Shown here: positions 52,718 to 61,667 of the stretch, piece by piece | Layout: every line of letters begins with the position of its first letter | How positions within the stretch are numbered: the first letter of the stretch is position 1 | From: Opitutales bacterium | GTDB taxonomy: Bacteria; Verrucomicrobiota; Verrucomicrobiia; Opitutales; Oceanipulchritudinaceae | Direction: 5' to 3' | Assembly: GCA_016928295.1 (NCBI GenBank) | Contig: JAFGLA010000065.1 | Span: 1-62,481, forward strand | DNA: 62,481 nt | The notes under the pieces: model-generated | The model's input: only the letters and a program-made list of their open reading frames with translations | Databases searched by the model: none | What the model was told of the DNA's origin: nothing | Translations under genes and position numbers: made by a program

Positions 52718-55700
52718 TCATCGATGGAGCAGAATCGGCCTTGCCGTGACTTTGAGCTCGCCCGGGATGCAGTCGCTTTCGATCTGTATTTCCACTCTCT
52801 TTTCCTCCCCGGGAAGGAGACTGAAGTAGTCGTCGCTCCAGATTCCGTATGGAAGTTCCTCGCCGTTTTCCAAGTCCACGAGGCTCATTTTCAGCATGAA
52901 TGCGAGCGTTTTGCCCTTGTTGCGTACAATCGCCGTAACGCTTCCCTTGCCGTTGTCGCAGAAGCAGTACTGTTCGATTTCAAGCTGCGGCTCGGGCAGT
53001 TCCGACAGGGCGCGAAAGTCGTTGTTGCGTGAAATCCAATAGAAATTGTCCGCTACGAGGTTCCCGTAGTTGTCGAGCAGCTTCAGGCTTAGATACTGCA
53101 TCTTGTCTCCAAGCGGGACGCTCCAGCCCGTGCGGGCGGAGCTTTCAGCCTTTAGCTCCACTTCCTGCGCCCGGTCCCATGCACGGGCCATGCACTGGTC
53201 GTAGAGCGTCGCAGAAAGGCGGATGCCGTTCATGTTCATGTCGCCGTTGTTTATGAACGAGATGGAGTAATCGTCGCGGTTTAGCTGGATGTGGACGGGC
53301 TCGTTTGCCTTGCGAACGGCGTAAAAGCCAGCGTTCGGCGTCTGATACCAGTCGATTAGCTGCCAGACCACACTCGGCCAGCTTGAATTGTATTTCCAGA
53401 GGCTGTAACCGGTCGAGCCGTGCCACATCTTCGCGTTCATCGCTTCGATGGCTGCCCGGTACACATCGTAGTTAAGCACCTGCGCCTTGGCCGCGTATTC
53501 GCGAAGGCCGCTTTCACCTTCATTCTGCGGCGCTCCGTAGCTCTTTCGCAACAGGTCGTCGTAGTGGCTGAAGCGGCGCATGTCGCCTTGGGCGTTCCTG
53601 TCCGTAGCGTCGTGATAGGCCCAGTTCGCATCCAACGGGAAGCGGTTCTTGGCCCAAGCAGCCTTGGGGATGCCGAGGAACCGGACCAGGCTCTCGAATA
53701 CGGGCACCCCGCTCGGGCCTATCTCGCTGTTAAAACCGGTGAGTTTGGGATGGGTGAAGTAATTTTCCGGCGCAATGGTGTGGTAAGGGCCGCCGCCGAT
53801 TAGGCCGAACTGATCCGAGGCGCGCAGATAGAAACGGCCTCCGCGTGCGTCGTGAGTCGCCAGAATCTCGTCGGTTATGATGCTCTCGCGTTGGTTTATG
53901 CCCTCGTTGCCGCCGCACCAGATTACGAGCGAAGGGTGGTTGCGAAGGCGTTTTACTATGTCTTCGCTGGCGGCGCGGAACAGTTCTTCCGGTGGCAAAT
54001 ACTTGGGATCGTTCTTGTCCATGCCCCAGAAGTCGTTCAGGAAATCCTGCTGAATCAGTATGCCAAGCTCGTCGGCTGAGTCAAAGAAGGCGTCAGGCGG
54101 GACTCCGTCCGGCCCCCACACCCGCAGCATGTTAAGCCCGGCCGCGCGGGCGTATTCAAGGTCTTTGCGGTAGCGGCTCGCGCTGTTGTTCAGGGTGAGG
54201 TCGTTGACCCAGTTGCCGCCTCGGATGAAGACTTTTTTCCCGTTTATGAAAAATGAACGCACGTCGTTTTCGATTACGCTGTCCACCTTGCGTATTCCGA
54301 AGCGCGTTTGCGTGCTGCTGCTTTGCCCGTCATCAGACAGGCGGGTGATTCGTAGCGTGTATAGAGGCTGCCCGCCCATACCGACCGGCCACCAGAGCGC
54401 TGGACGGAACACGTTGAGAATGGGGCAGTTCTCGCCGTTGAGGGATATGCCTACCGTTTCTTTGGCCTTGAGCGAGTAGGGGAGTTCGTAACTGCTTGTC
54501 TTGCCTGATGGGTGCGTCAGGATAACGCGCAAGATACCGTTTTCTTCCTCGTCCTCGTCGTTTGTAAGCTCAAGCGATGCTTCGACGCTGGCACGTGTTG
54601 TGTCAGGCAGGGCAAGTTCCGTGCTGACATGCAGCTCATCCAGCCTTGCGCCTTGGCTGAAGCTCAGGAACACGTCCTCGCTGATGCCCATGTCTCGGTC
54701 GCGCACGGCGGGCGTCCAGTCCCAGCCTATGGTGTCGAGCTTTGTGTAATTCCTGGCGAAGTTGCCGTCCGCTCCCATGTTGCGTCCCGGGGGCGCGAGC
54801 GGGGTAAGCGGCGGCTCCGAGGGGTGCCCGCTGTGGTCAGGGCCGTACACGGCAAGCGCTACGCAGTTGGACCCGTCGCTTACATACTCGCTTATGTCGT
54901 AGCTGAAGCGGCGTTCCATGCCTGCCATGTCCTGAATGCCGGCAATCTTTTTTCCGTTAACCCAGAGTTCCGCACGGTAGTTAATTTCGTTGAAAGTGAT
55001 GAATGTGCGATGTCCGGCGCGCTCGTTCGGAATTGTGAACTCCCTTCGGAACCAGTAGGGAGCGGCCCAGGGGTTTTTACCTTCGATGTGGCTGTACTGG
55101 AGCAGATTGTGGCGCGTGTTGAAATCCTCGTCCGCGTCGGGGATGCGCATGTTGTTAAGCCCGACGTAAGGGTTGAGATAGAGTCCGTTGCGAACGAGGA
55201 CGGACAGCGCGGTGGCGGGAATGCTCGTTTTCAGCCAATCGCTGTGGTTGTAAGAGGGTGATGATATTTCGGCGCCGTTCATGCCCACGATGGCGGACGA
55301 TCGCATTGTCCAGCCTTCGCGAAGGAGAATGGCTCCTTCCGGCAAACGGCAGAGGGGTGCGTCGCTTATCGTCAGTGTTCGGGCAGGGATAAGCGCTTCG
55401 GATTCGCCATCGGGGACGATTTTCCATTCGTGCTTGCCGTAAGAGAGGGGAAAGGGCGTGTACGAATCCGTTCCTTCAGCAAGCTCGGCGAGTTTGACTC
55501 CGTCCATCCATACCGCCAGAGGGCCGGAGCCTTCCTGTGCGCTCCAGCGCAATGTGGTAACTGTGTCGGCAGAGGTTTGGCCGTCTTTGGGCCAGAAGGG
55601 CGTTACTGGTGCGGCCATCAGCATTTGAGGCAGAAGTATTGCCAATGCTGCGGCTGCACTCTTAAATATGCTTACATTATCGGGCACTTTGCGAATGGGG

Positions 55701-55726
55701 TAGAAGAGAGAGAGGCTCGCGCTCAA
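52718..55726 (-). CDS. GH2 glycoside hydrolase (beta-mannosidase or exo-glucosaminidase-like), exported
   Basis: 1002 residues with a hydrophobic leader (FKSAAAALAILLPQMLMAAP). Order: a short extra beta domain (to about 130), sugar-binding domain (FRREFTIPNERAGHRTFITF), immunoglobulin-like domain, barrel with GGNWVNDLTLNNS, acid/base Glu in VIWCGGNEGINQ, and nucleophile Glu in FNSEIGPSGVP, then a C-terminal beta domain. The barrel motifs fit beta-mannosidase/exo-beta-glucosaminidase subfamilies rather than LacZ. Exported exo-hydrolase. A MITE lies 15 bp upstream of its start, in its promoter region. Confidence 0.88.
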   Translation of the reverse strand: MSASLSLFYPIRKVPDNVSIFKSAAAALAILLPQMLMAAPVTPFWPKDGQTSADTVTTLRWSAQEGSGPLAVWMDGVKLAELAEGTDSYTPFPLSYGKHEWKIVPDGESEALIPARTLTISDAPLCRLPEGAILLREGWTMRSSAIVGMNGAEISSPSYNHSDWLKTSIPATALSVLVRNGLYLNPYVGLNNMRIPDADEDFNTRHNLLQYSHIEGKNPWAAPYWFRREFTIPNERAGHRTFITFNEINYRAELWVNGKKIAGIQDMAGMERRFSYDISEYVSDGSNCVALAVYGPDHSGHPSEPPLTPLAPPGRNMGADGNFARNYTKLDTIGWDWTPAVRDRDMGISEDVFLSFSQGARLDELHVSTELALPDTTRASVEASLELTNDEDEEENGILRVILTHPSGKTSSYELPYSLKAKETVGISLNGENCPILNVFRPALWWPVGMGGQPLYTLRITRLSDDGQSSSTQTRFGIRKVDSVIENDVRSFFINGKKVFIRGGNWVNDLTLNNSASRYRKDLEYARAAGLNMLRVWGPDGVPPDAFFDSADELGILIQQDFLNDFWGMDKNDPKYLPPEELFRAASEDIVKRLRNHPSLVIWCGGNEGINQRESIITDEILATHDARGGRFYLRASDQFGLIGGGPYHTIAPENYFTHPKLTGFNSEIGPSGVPVFESLVRFLGIPKAAWAKNRFPLDANWAYHDATDRNAQGDMRRFSHYDDLLRKSYGAPQNEGESGLREYAAKAQVLNYDVYRAAIEAMNAKMWHGSTGYSLWKYNSSWPSVVWQLIDWYQTPNAGFYAVRKANEPVHIQLNRDDYSISFINNGDMNMNGIRLSATLYDQCMARAWDRAQEVELKAESSARTGWSVPLGDKMQYLSLKLLDNYGNLVADNFYWISRNNDFRALSELPEPQLEIEQYCFCDNGKGSVTAIVRNKGKTLAFMLKMSLVDLENGEELPYGIWSDDYFSLLPGEEKRVEIQIESDCIPGELKVTARPILLHR

Positions 55727-55741
55727 GCGGCGTAGATACGG

Positions 55742-55909
55742 CTAGGGAGTGTTTGAAAACCGGACTCCCGTCGGAATGCGGGCGTCTTTTCGGTGAAAAA
55801 CCTCCCCATTCGGCTCGGGGAATCTCGATTCACTTCGCCTCATGTTCCGGTTTTTCCCACGAAAATACATCCCGCCTCCTCGGTCCGCCAATTTCCAAAC
55901 ACTCCCTAA
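55742..55909. mobile_element. 168-bp MITE, copy B
   Basis: Same length as copy A at 19538-19705 and aligned without gaps at about 85% identity. Ends GGGAGTGTTTG and CAAACACTCCC, flanked by TA at both sides. It separates the GH2 gene (start 55726) from the plus-strand genes at 56099; it may supply or disrupt promoter sequence for GH2. Confidence 0.85.
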
Positions 55910-56098
55910 TACTCTAATTCGGGTTGTCCATTTTATGATGAATAGCAACTTGCTAAGATTTCGCTCAGAAACTTGATTTCTTTGCGAGCGGTATGAAAAT
56001 CCCCGTCGTTTTGGCGGGACTCCGGGTGTGTCTTTTACAATTCCTTGCTGTCCTGCCAGCTTGCGTTCATGACCTTGCTCTATTAAGGATTCTTTCCC
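55910..56098. other. Intergenic DNA right of the MITE
   Basis: 189 bp without a convincing gene. It must contain the promoter of the plus-strand gene at 56099; I see no good consensus. A plus frame from 55993 is most likely spurious because it overlaps the better-supported signal-peptide protein. Confidence 0.4.
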
Positions 56099-56515
56099 AT
56101 GAGAATACTGGCGCTTCTGGTCTGTGCACTGCTTATGTTCCAGTTTTCCGCTGTGGCGCAGACCATTGGCGAGAAGATGCCGGATCAGAAGGGGCTCACC
56201 TTGGAGGTGCAGGGCCGTGGCATGATAAACATGCGTCTTGTAGATCGTCGTTTCCAGTTGGTGTTCATGGACTTGGACGGCAGGGTAGAGCAGTGCCCGT
56301 TCAGTCGCGTTGTTGTGCACATCGAGCATCGGGGCAAAAATGGCGACGAAATGCATCTGGTGCTGCGTCCCGAGGCGGGAAAAGCGGCCTTGCGTCACAA
56401 TAGGTACATTCCTCCGCCGAACACTTACAGGGTGCGCATGGTTCTCTTCCCTCATGAAGACAGCAAGGAGGGGATGCTTGTGATTCCGTTGCAGACTTTC
56501 ACATGGGTCGAGTAA
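56099..56515 (+). CDS. Small exported hypothetical protein
   Basis: 138 residues with a signal peptide (MRILALLVCALLMFQFSAVA). The mature part is rich in basic residues and beta-like (RLVDRRFQLVFMDLDGRV, NTYRVRMVLFPHEDS). No family recognised. ATG at 56099 is preceded by the purine-rich AAGGATT. Followed after 67 bp by the holin-family membrane protein. Confidence 0.65.
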   Translation: MRILALLVCALLMFQFSAVAQTIGEKMPDQKGLTLEVQGRGMINMRLVDRRFQLVFMDLDGRVEQCPFSRVVVHIEHRGKNGDEMHLVLRPEAGKAALRHNRYIPPPNTYRVRMVLFPHEDSKEGMLVIPLQTFTWVE

Positions 56516-56582
56516 AAGGCGGCGTTTGGGGCGTTACGTGTTTACTTGGGAGCATTCGCGACGGTATGCTGTCTGGAAGCGT

Positions 56583-56987
56583 ATGACTTTCTTGCGAAAC
56601 ATGGTTGTTCTGGCCGCCGGAGTACTGCTCGCGGCGAGCATAGTTCCGGGAATCGAATACAACGACAACTGGATGGTGCTTTCGTTTGTCGTTCTGATTC
56701 TCGCGTTCCTGAACGCGGTGATGAAGCCCTTGCTGGTGCTTCTCACGCTGCCTTTTGTGATACTCAGCTTCGGGCTTGGGATCTGGCTTATCAACGCGTT
56801 CCTGCTGCATCTGGCTTCGGTCCTCGTTGATGGGTTCGAGGTGTCCGGCCTCGGCGCGGCTCTTCTCGGGTCGCTTGTAATCAGCCTGACCAACATGCTT
56901 CTTAACGGTGGCCAGCTCGTGGTAATCCAGCGGGGCCGAAGGGGGCACACTCGCAAGCGTCACGACGATGACGTTATCGACGTGTAG
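56583..56987 (+). CDS. Phage-holin-family / YvlD-like membrane protein
   Basis: About 134 residues from MTFLRNMVVLAAGVLLAASI, with four membrane helices and the conserved LAFLNAVMKPLLVLLTLPFV and WLINAFLLHLASVL of PF04020. Despite its family name this is a chromosomal membrane protein group of unknown function and not evidence of a prophage. A start at 56526 in frame is less likely because the extension is polar. The C-terminus is an unusual basic then acidic tail (RRGHTRKRHDDD). Confidence 0.85.
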   Translation: MTFLRNMVVLAAGVLLAASIVPGIEYNDNWMVLSFVVLILAFLNAVMKPLLVLLTLPFVILSFGLGIWLINAFLLHLASVLVDGFEVSGLGAALLGSLVISLTNMLLNGGQLVVIQRGRRGHTRKRHDDDVIDV

Positions 56988-57022
56988 AATATGCTCTTTG
57001 TTGGCTGTTTTTCATACTAGGG

Positions 57023-57427
57023 CTAGTCGACATTTGATGCATCTATCAGGGCGTCCGAACCGAACTGACCGTCATAGTAGAGCATGCCGTAACCGTCATC
57101 GTTCGGCCCGATGATGTGATTAACCTCATCAAGGTAGGATACGTTGCTGTAAACCTGATAAGTGCCAGAATCGTTTTGCGTATAGTGGTCATTGTAGGTG
57201 TTTTTTCTTATGAATTGATTTAGCGCCAGTCCGAGATTGGCGTTCATAAGAATAGACGCGGCAGACTCTCTGAATCTACTAAGTGGAATGGTTAATGATG
57301 CGTGACGAATGCGTGTCATAAGTGCGACAGCTTTTGAGTTGCTCACTAGTGTGGTGCAATCCAGAGCGTTGCATTGCTTCAACGCCTTCCATGTATCGCC
57401 CTGATACACACTTGCGAATGTACATAA
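57023..57427 (-). pseudogene. Hypothetical gene fragment truncated by an inverted-repeat element
   Basis: An open frame of about 135 codons (LTIPLSRFRESAASILMNAN, then GPNDDGYGMLYYDGQFGSD) ends at 57023. Its 5' side runs straight into the 252-bp element at 57428, and the only possible start in frame lies inside the element. So the original 5' part is missing or separated. No family recognised. Confidence 0.45.
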
Positions 57428-57679
57428 GGGCATCTCCAATAACCTCGGGTTTCTACTGCGAACGGTCTTTGCCGCGGGAGGGTATAAACCCTCCCTCTTT
57501 GAAGGGCTTTGCCCTTACGGCGACTTCGTTCGCCTATCCCGAAGCAGTCAATACCGATGCGCAAGGTATTGGTGGTGCATGACTTTCTCTGGATTTTTTC
57601 AATACTACTCGCTTGCGAAGCCTTGCCATCCATCGGCAAATCTTCGTTCTCGCGACGAAACCGGTTATTAGAGGTGCCC
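57428..57679. mobile_element. 252-bp inverted-repeat element (GGGCACCTC type), copy 2
   Basis: Terminal inverted repeats of about 35 bp: GGGCATCTCCAATAACC at the left and GGTTATTAGAGGTGCCC at the right, with further matches inside (GGTTTC, GCGA, AACG). The left 150 bp match 29556-29705. No intact gene inside. Reads as a MITE or an internally deleted insertion sequence, inserted into the gene fragment on its left. No target duplication is obvious. Confidence 0.75.
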
Positions 57680-57857
57680 TGTAGAAATGAAACATGTTCA
57701 TAGTCATCATTGGATATGACGCATGCGCTCTCCAGAATCTACTATGCGCTCGTGTTACGTATGGGGCGCAATTGTGCGTCAACACTGTTATGAAGTGCAG
57801 TTTCCATGCATCCAACCCCATGTGCAGGCTCGCAATAGCGGTGTGGAGAACAGCTGT

Positions 57858-58004
57858 CTACATCATCTCGCGAAGTCGGTCCAGCTGGCCGCTGAGCTGC
57901 CTCATGGCAATTACCATGTGGTTTTGAACAGTGTTTTTCGAGATGCCGAGGACTTTGGCTATCTCCTTGTATCGCAGGTTCTCAAAGCGGCATAGCCGGA
58001 AGAC
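57858..58004 (-). pseudogene. ECF sigma factor, C-terminal region 4 fragment
   Basis: Minus-strand frame ending in TAG at 57858-57860 reads FRLCRFENLRYKEIAKVLGI then SKNTVQNHMVIAMRQLSGQL. This is the region 4.2 helix-turn-helix of extracytoplasmic-function sigma factors of the kind paired with FecR. Similarity starts abruptly at about 58004, directly against the FecR fragment on the opposite strand; regions 2 and linker are missing. Confidence 0.8.
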
Positions 58005-58418
58005 CGTACCACCGTGGCTCTTGTGGAAGGCTCCGTGAGAGTTAGCAACTCTGCTAAAGATTCTTCAGGGCAGACTGGCGAGCTGCTCCTGCAACCCGGT
58101 CAATCATACACATGGAACCGAAAAAGCGGCGAAGCACATGTAGCCGGTTTCGATGAGAAGAGTCTTCTCGCGTGGCTTGACGGACGTATGGTGTTCAAGA
58201 GCACGCCTTTATCAACAGTTGCTCGCAGTATTGAACGCCGCTTCGGTATCGAGGTTTACATGGAAAATGCTGACATAGGAAACGCTATGCTCACCGCTAA
58301 TTTCGAGAAAGAGAGTCTGGAGGATATCTTGCAGCTCATATCGATAGCCACCGGTCTTCACTACGCCTACATTCGTGAACCCGGACATCCCGAGCGCGTG
58401 GTCATTAGTCGGGAATAG
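58005..58418 (+). pseudogene. FecR-like anti-sigma factor, C-terminal fragment
   Basis: Plus-strand frame from about 58008 reads TTVALVEGSVRVSN, GELLLQPGQSYTWN, then the DUF4974-type tail (FKSTPLSTVARSIERRFGIE, LISIATGLHYAY). It equals the periplasmic half of FecR; the N-terminal cytoplasmic domain and transmembrane helix are absent. The GTG at 58014 is the only nearby start, so the fragment has no export signal and is probably dead. Confidence 0.8.
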
Positions 58419-58570
58419 TGGACCACGCCGGTTTGCGCAACGGATGACAATATGGATGTGTTTTCGCAGCTTCGCCTGCGCACGTATCCTCTGCCGCTTC
58501 TTTGTCGTAACCCCCAAAGCGTAAAACGTCCCGTCGTGCCAGCCGGTTCCTAAGATGGGAGCCGCGCTCT

Positions 58571-58849
58571 CTATTCTTCTTCTTCGTCGCCCGGGTAAAC
58601 GCAGTCCAGCTCCAGCCTGTTGCCGTCGGGCATATGGATGATTATCCTGCGCACCACTCCCTTGCGCATCACAAGGTCAACATCCGGCGCGTCGGGGGGC
58701 AGTTCGGCGTCTTGCGCAGGCTCTGCGCGCACAATCTGCTCCGGCTCCTCATTGGCGGGTGCAAGAGCGTCCAGCCCGCTGTCTTTTTGCGGGGGGACTT
58801 TGACTTGAAAGCGTTGCGCCTTCTGTCTTCCCTTCAGGTAACTCTCCAT
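58571..58849 (-). CDS. Small acidic protein at the end of the flagellar block
   Basis: 92 residues: a basic N-terminus (YLKGRQKAQRFQVKVPPQKD), a Pro/Glu-rich middle, a short beta-like segment (VVRRIIIHMPDGNRLELDCV) and an acidic end (PGDEEEE). No transmembrane helix. No family recognised. It lies 40 bp after motB in the same direction, so probably belongs to the motility transcript. Confidence 0.55.
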   Translation of the reverse strand: MESYLKGRQKAQRFQVKVPPQKDSGLDALAPANEEPEQIVRAEPAQDAELPPDAPDVDLVMRKGVVRRIIIHMPDGNRLELDCVYPGDEEEE

Positions 58850-58889
58850 CGGAAGTGTTTATGTTCTGGTGTGTGCTCTTTCGCAAGTG

Positions 58890-59621
58890 CTAGTTCTTGC
58901 TGCGTTTCATTATCAGGCTGATTTCCACGCGCTGGTTCAGGTCCGCTTCGTCGGGTGGAACGTCCTTGGGGGCGGGGCTGACGTAGGCAGTCACTCTGTC
59001 GATTTTCTCCGGGTCGAGCGCGTAATGCACCAGTCCGCGGCGCATTGCGTTGGCCCTGTCGCCGGAAAGCTCCCACGGGCCGTAATTTGCGCTTCCGCTG
59101 CGGAAGCTGTCCGCAGTGTAGGACTCTATCACGACGGCCATGTTGTAGCGGTCCATCAGCCAGGCAAGGTTCTGCACCACAAGCTCTCCCCAGCGGGTGA
59201 ATACGGCGCTGTCCTTCAGGAAAAAGGGCTGCTCTCTGCGGTTAAACACCGTGATGCGAAGCCCTTCGTTGATAACGGAAATGTCTATGGGCTTTTCATC
59301 TTCGGCCACTTTTTGCACGTCCAGCAGGCGGTACAGGTCGTTGGCCAGTTGGTGGAGAAATGCCATGTCCACAACTGTGCTTTCGGGGCTGTCGCCTTGC
59401 TTGACTCCGCCGCCTCCGTCCTTGTCCCCGGCCATGACGCCGTATGTGCGGTCCATGGGAGTGCTGAAGGGGTTCTGGAAGTAGCGGGACGTAGCAATGA
59501 GTATTTCCTGATCCTGCGCGGAAATCCAAAGCACCATGAACAGCGCCATCATAGCGGTGACAAAGTCGGCATAGGCCACTTTCCACGCTCCGCCGTGGTG
59601 TTCATGTTTCTTTTTGCCCAT
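58890..59621 (-). CDS. motB: Flagellar motor stator protein MotB
   Basis: 243 residues. The N-terminus has HGGAWKVAYADFVTAMMALF with the proton-carrying Asp in the single membrane helix, followed by the plug region. The C-terminal OmpA-like peptidoglycan-binding domain spans about 120-240 (FFLKDSAVFTRWGELVVQNL, LSGDRANAMRRGLV, LNQRVEISLI). Starts 1 bp after motA ends; together they form the stator. Confidence 0.93.
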   Translation of the reverse strand: MGKKKHEHHGGAWKVAYADFVTAMMALFMVLWISAQDQEILIATSRYFQNPFSTPMDRTYGVMAGDKDGGGGVKQGDSPESTVVDMAFLHQLANDLYRLLDVQKVAEDEKPIDISVINEGLRITVFNRREQPFFLKDSAVFTRWGELVVQNLAWLMDRYNMAVVIESYTADSFRSGSANYGPWELSGDRANAMRRGLVHYALDPEKIDRVTAYVSPAPKDVPPDEADLNQRVEISLIMKRSKN

Positions 59622-59622
59622 T

Positions 59623-60492
59623 TTAGGATGCGCTTGAGGAGTTGAGGCTCTTGAGCGTCTTTTCCAGTTCGTCCGCGTCGGGCTTGACGGTTTCTTCCAG
59701 GCTGCGGCGTGCTATTTCAACGGCCATGATGGGGGCCAGACCGCGCGCAAAGCCTGATATTGCCTTGGCCATCGTGTTAAAGTAAGCCAGCTCTCCTTTG
59801 TGGAGGAAGGATATGCGTTTGCCGAGCGGGTTCACAAAGCCGTATGCGCCGAGAACGCCGAGGAAGGTTCCCGTGAGGGCCGCAGCCACCTTTTCACCCA
59901 CCGCTTCAGGGCCTTCGGCGATGGAGGCCATCGTGTTGATGATGCCGAGAACGGCGGCAACAATGCCGATGCCTGGCAGAGAGTCGCCCACGAGGTTGAG
60001 AATGTCGATCGGCTGGTGCGCCTCGTCTTCCATCGTGTCCAGCTCGGACTGGAGAAGATCCTGCAACTGGTCGGGCTTGATTTTGCCGTCGATAATGGGC
60101 CGCAGTGCGTTGCGCAGAAAGCTGACCCTGTGGTGATCTTTCAGGATGGAGGGATACTTGTTGAAAATGCTGCTCTCTTCGGGCGAGCTTACGTGTTCGT
60201 CCAGAGCGATGAGTCCGTTGCGGCGGCCAAGCATGAAGATTTCATACAAGAGCTTCATCAGGTCCAGGTAATCGTCGCCAGTGACCTTGTTGCCCTTGAG
60301 GCACTTGATAGTGTCTCCCACGATTTGTTTCACGACGCTGGCAGGGCTTGCAATAACGAGAAGGCCGATTGCTATGCCGCCGATGACGATGAACTCCGAC
60401 ACGTGCATCAGCAGTATCGGGTTGCCGCCAGCTATCATGAAGCCGCCCAGCGTCGAGGCGATTACAATAACATATCCAATTAGAAGTAACAT
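59623..60492 (-). CDS. motA: Flagellar motor stator protein MotA
   Basis: 289 residues, four membrane helices. Conserved features include LLIGYVIVIASTLGGFMIAG at the start, the cytoplasmic loop with LRNALRPIIDG, and the proton-channel helices GDSLPGIGIVAAVLGIINTM and VAAALTGTFLGVLGAYGFVN. It lies 13 bp after fliA and 1 bp before motB. Confidence 0.95.
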   Translation of the reverse strand: MLLLIGYVIVIASTLGGFMIAGGNPILLMHVSEFIVIGGIAIGLLVIASPASVVKQIVGDTIKCLKGNKVTGDDYLDLMKLLYEIFMLGRRNGLIALDEHVSSPEESSIFNKYPSILKDHHRVSFLRNALRPIIDGKIKPDQLQDLLQSELDTMEDEAHQPIDILNLVGDSLPGIGIVAAVLGIINTMASIAEGPEAVGEKVAAALTGTFLGVLGAYGFVNPLGKRISFLHKGELAYFNTMAKAISGFARGLAPIMAVEIARRSLEETVKPDADELEKTLKSLNSSSAS

Positions 60493-60505
60493 GGAGTATA
60501 ACGGG

Positions 60506-61294
60506 TTATGCTTGGGACACCCTGTCCAGATAGCTGCGCAGGCTTATGACTGCTTGGGAGTGTATCTGGCAGATGCGCGACTCGGTCAGGCCGAACACAT
60601 CGGCGATTTCCGCAAGGCGCATCCCCTCGTAATAATACATCATTAAAACTTTTCGCGGCATGTCCGGCAGTTGCTGGATGCGCTCCCGCAGCAGGGCGAC
60701 GGTTTCCTTGCGCTCTGCGTCGTCGCGAGCGTCAGGCAGGGTTTCGTCGGCCACCACTTCATGCACGGCGTGCCCTTCGCCTTCGCCCTCGCCCCCGGGG
60801 CTGCTGTCGAGCGATATGAAGGTGATGGGGCGGATTGTGTCCAGCAGGCGTCTGTATTCGCCTACGCCCATGTCCATGGCCTGCGCTGCCTCTTCTTCGG
60901 TCGCCGGACGGCGCAGGTTTTGTTCAAGATCGTTGATTATGCGGTGCAGCTTCTTGGCAAGGACGCGGTCGGAGCGGGGCATCCAGTCCAGCTTGCGAAG
61001 CTCGTCCAGTATCGCGCCGCGCACGCGCAGGGCAGCGTAACTGGCAAAGGATTGGGTCTTGTCCGGGTCGCAGCGGCGGACGGCTGTTATCAGGCCCGAA
61101 ATGCCTATGCTGTATAGGTCGTCCATGTCCACGCTGGCTGGAAAATATATCTTCATGCGTGACACAATACCCTTCACAAGCGGCAGATACCGCTCCAGCA
61201 GGGACCAGTCCGGGCCGCTCTGTCCGCTTGCCTTGCGATAAGCGTTACTTGCAGCCCTTGCGGCACCTGTCTGGTTGTTTGAAGAGGGAGACAT
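60506..61294 (-). CDS. fliA: RNA polymerase sigma factor FliA (sigma-28)
   Basis: 262 residues. Region 2 (SVDMDDLYSIGISGLITAVR, FASYAALRVRGAILDELRKL), region 3 (RSDRVLAKKLHRIINDLEQN) and region 4 (LPDMPRKVLMMYYYEGMRLA, DVFGLTESRICQIHSQAVIS) are complete. A Gly/Glu-rich insert (SSPGGEGEGEG) lies between regions 3 and 4. Directs late flagellar genes, probably including motAB immediately downstream. Confidence 0.95.
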   Translation of the reverse strand: MSPSSNNQTGAARAASNAYRKASGQSGPDWSLLERYLPLVKGIVSRMKIYFPASVDMDDLYSIGISGLITAVRRCDPDKTQSFASYAALRVRGAILDELRKLDWMPRSDRVLAKKLHRIINDLEQNLRRPATEEEAAQAMDMGVGEYRRLLDTIRPITFISLDSSPGGEGEGEGHAVHEVVADETLPDARDDAERKETVALLRERIQQLPDMPRKVLMMYYYEGMRLAEIADVFGLTESRICQIHSQAVISLRSYLDRVSQA

Positions 61295-61379
61295 CTATGA
61301 CAATAAGAGGTATTGTTTTATCGGCCCATTCTGGTTTTACCTTAAAAAAAGAGAACGGCTGAAGTTATTGCTCGAAGTG

Positions 61380-61658
61380 TTACGATTTCGTCGAGTTCCC
61401 ATTATTTGATTCGGTATCGGCGGAGCTTTTTTTCATGCTTTTACGATACTGTTCGATTTTTGCCTCCTTGTGCAGGCTGTGCGCGGAGCTGATGAACATC
61501 TTTACGAGCAGTGCGCCGACAATCATGCCAATGGACGCGCGCAGCAGAGCGCCCGATATGTCGCCCCCGCCGGAGCGAAAGGCTACGAGAAAGGCCCCTC
61601 CAAAGCCCAGAAAGCCGCCCAGTGCGAGCAAGAATCTGTCTGTATTGGAATCGTTCAT
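61380..61658 (-). CDS. Small membrane protein between flhF and fliA
   Basis: 92 residues with two Gly-rich membrane helices (LLALGGFLGFGGAFLVAF and ALLRASIGMIVGALLVKMFI) and a charged, Lys-rich tail. It occupies the place where flhG/fleN usually sits. Not related to FlhG. Starts 9 bp after flhF; family unknown. Confidence 0.65.
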   Translation of the reverse strand: MNDSNTDRFLLALGGFLGFGGAFLVAFRSGGGDISGALLRASIGMIVGALLVKMFISSAHSLHKEAKIEQYRKSMKKSSADTESNNGNSTKS

Positions 61659-61667
61659 TGTGTGTTC

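Noticed and set aside
56583..56987. Prophage holin
   Set aside because: The protein belongs to a family with a holin name, but no phage genes adjoin; family members are common chromosomal membrane proteins.
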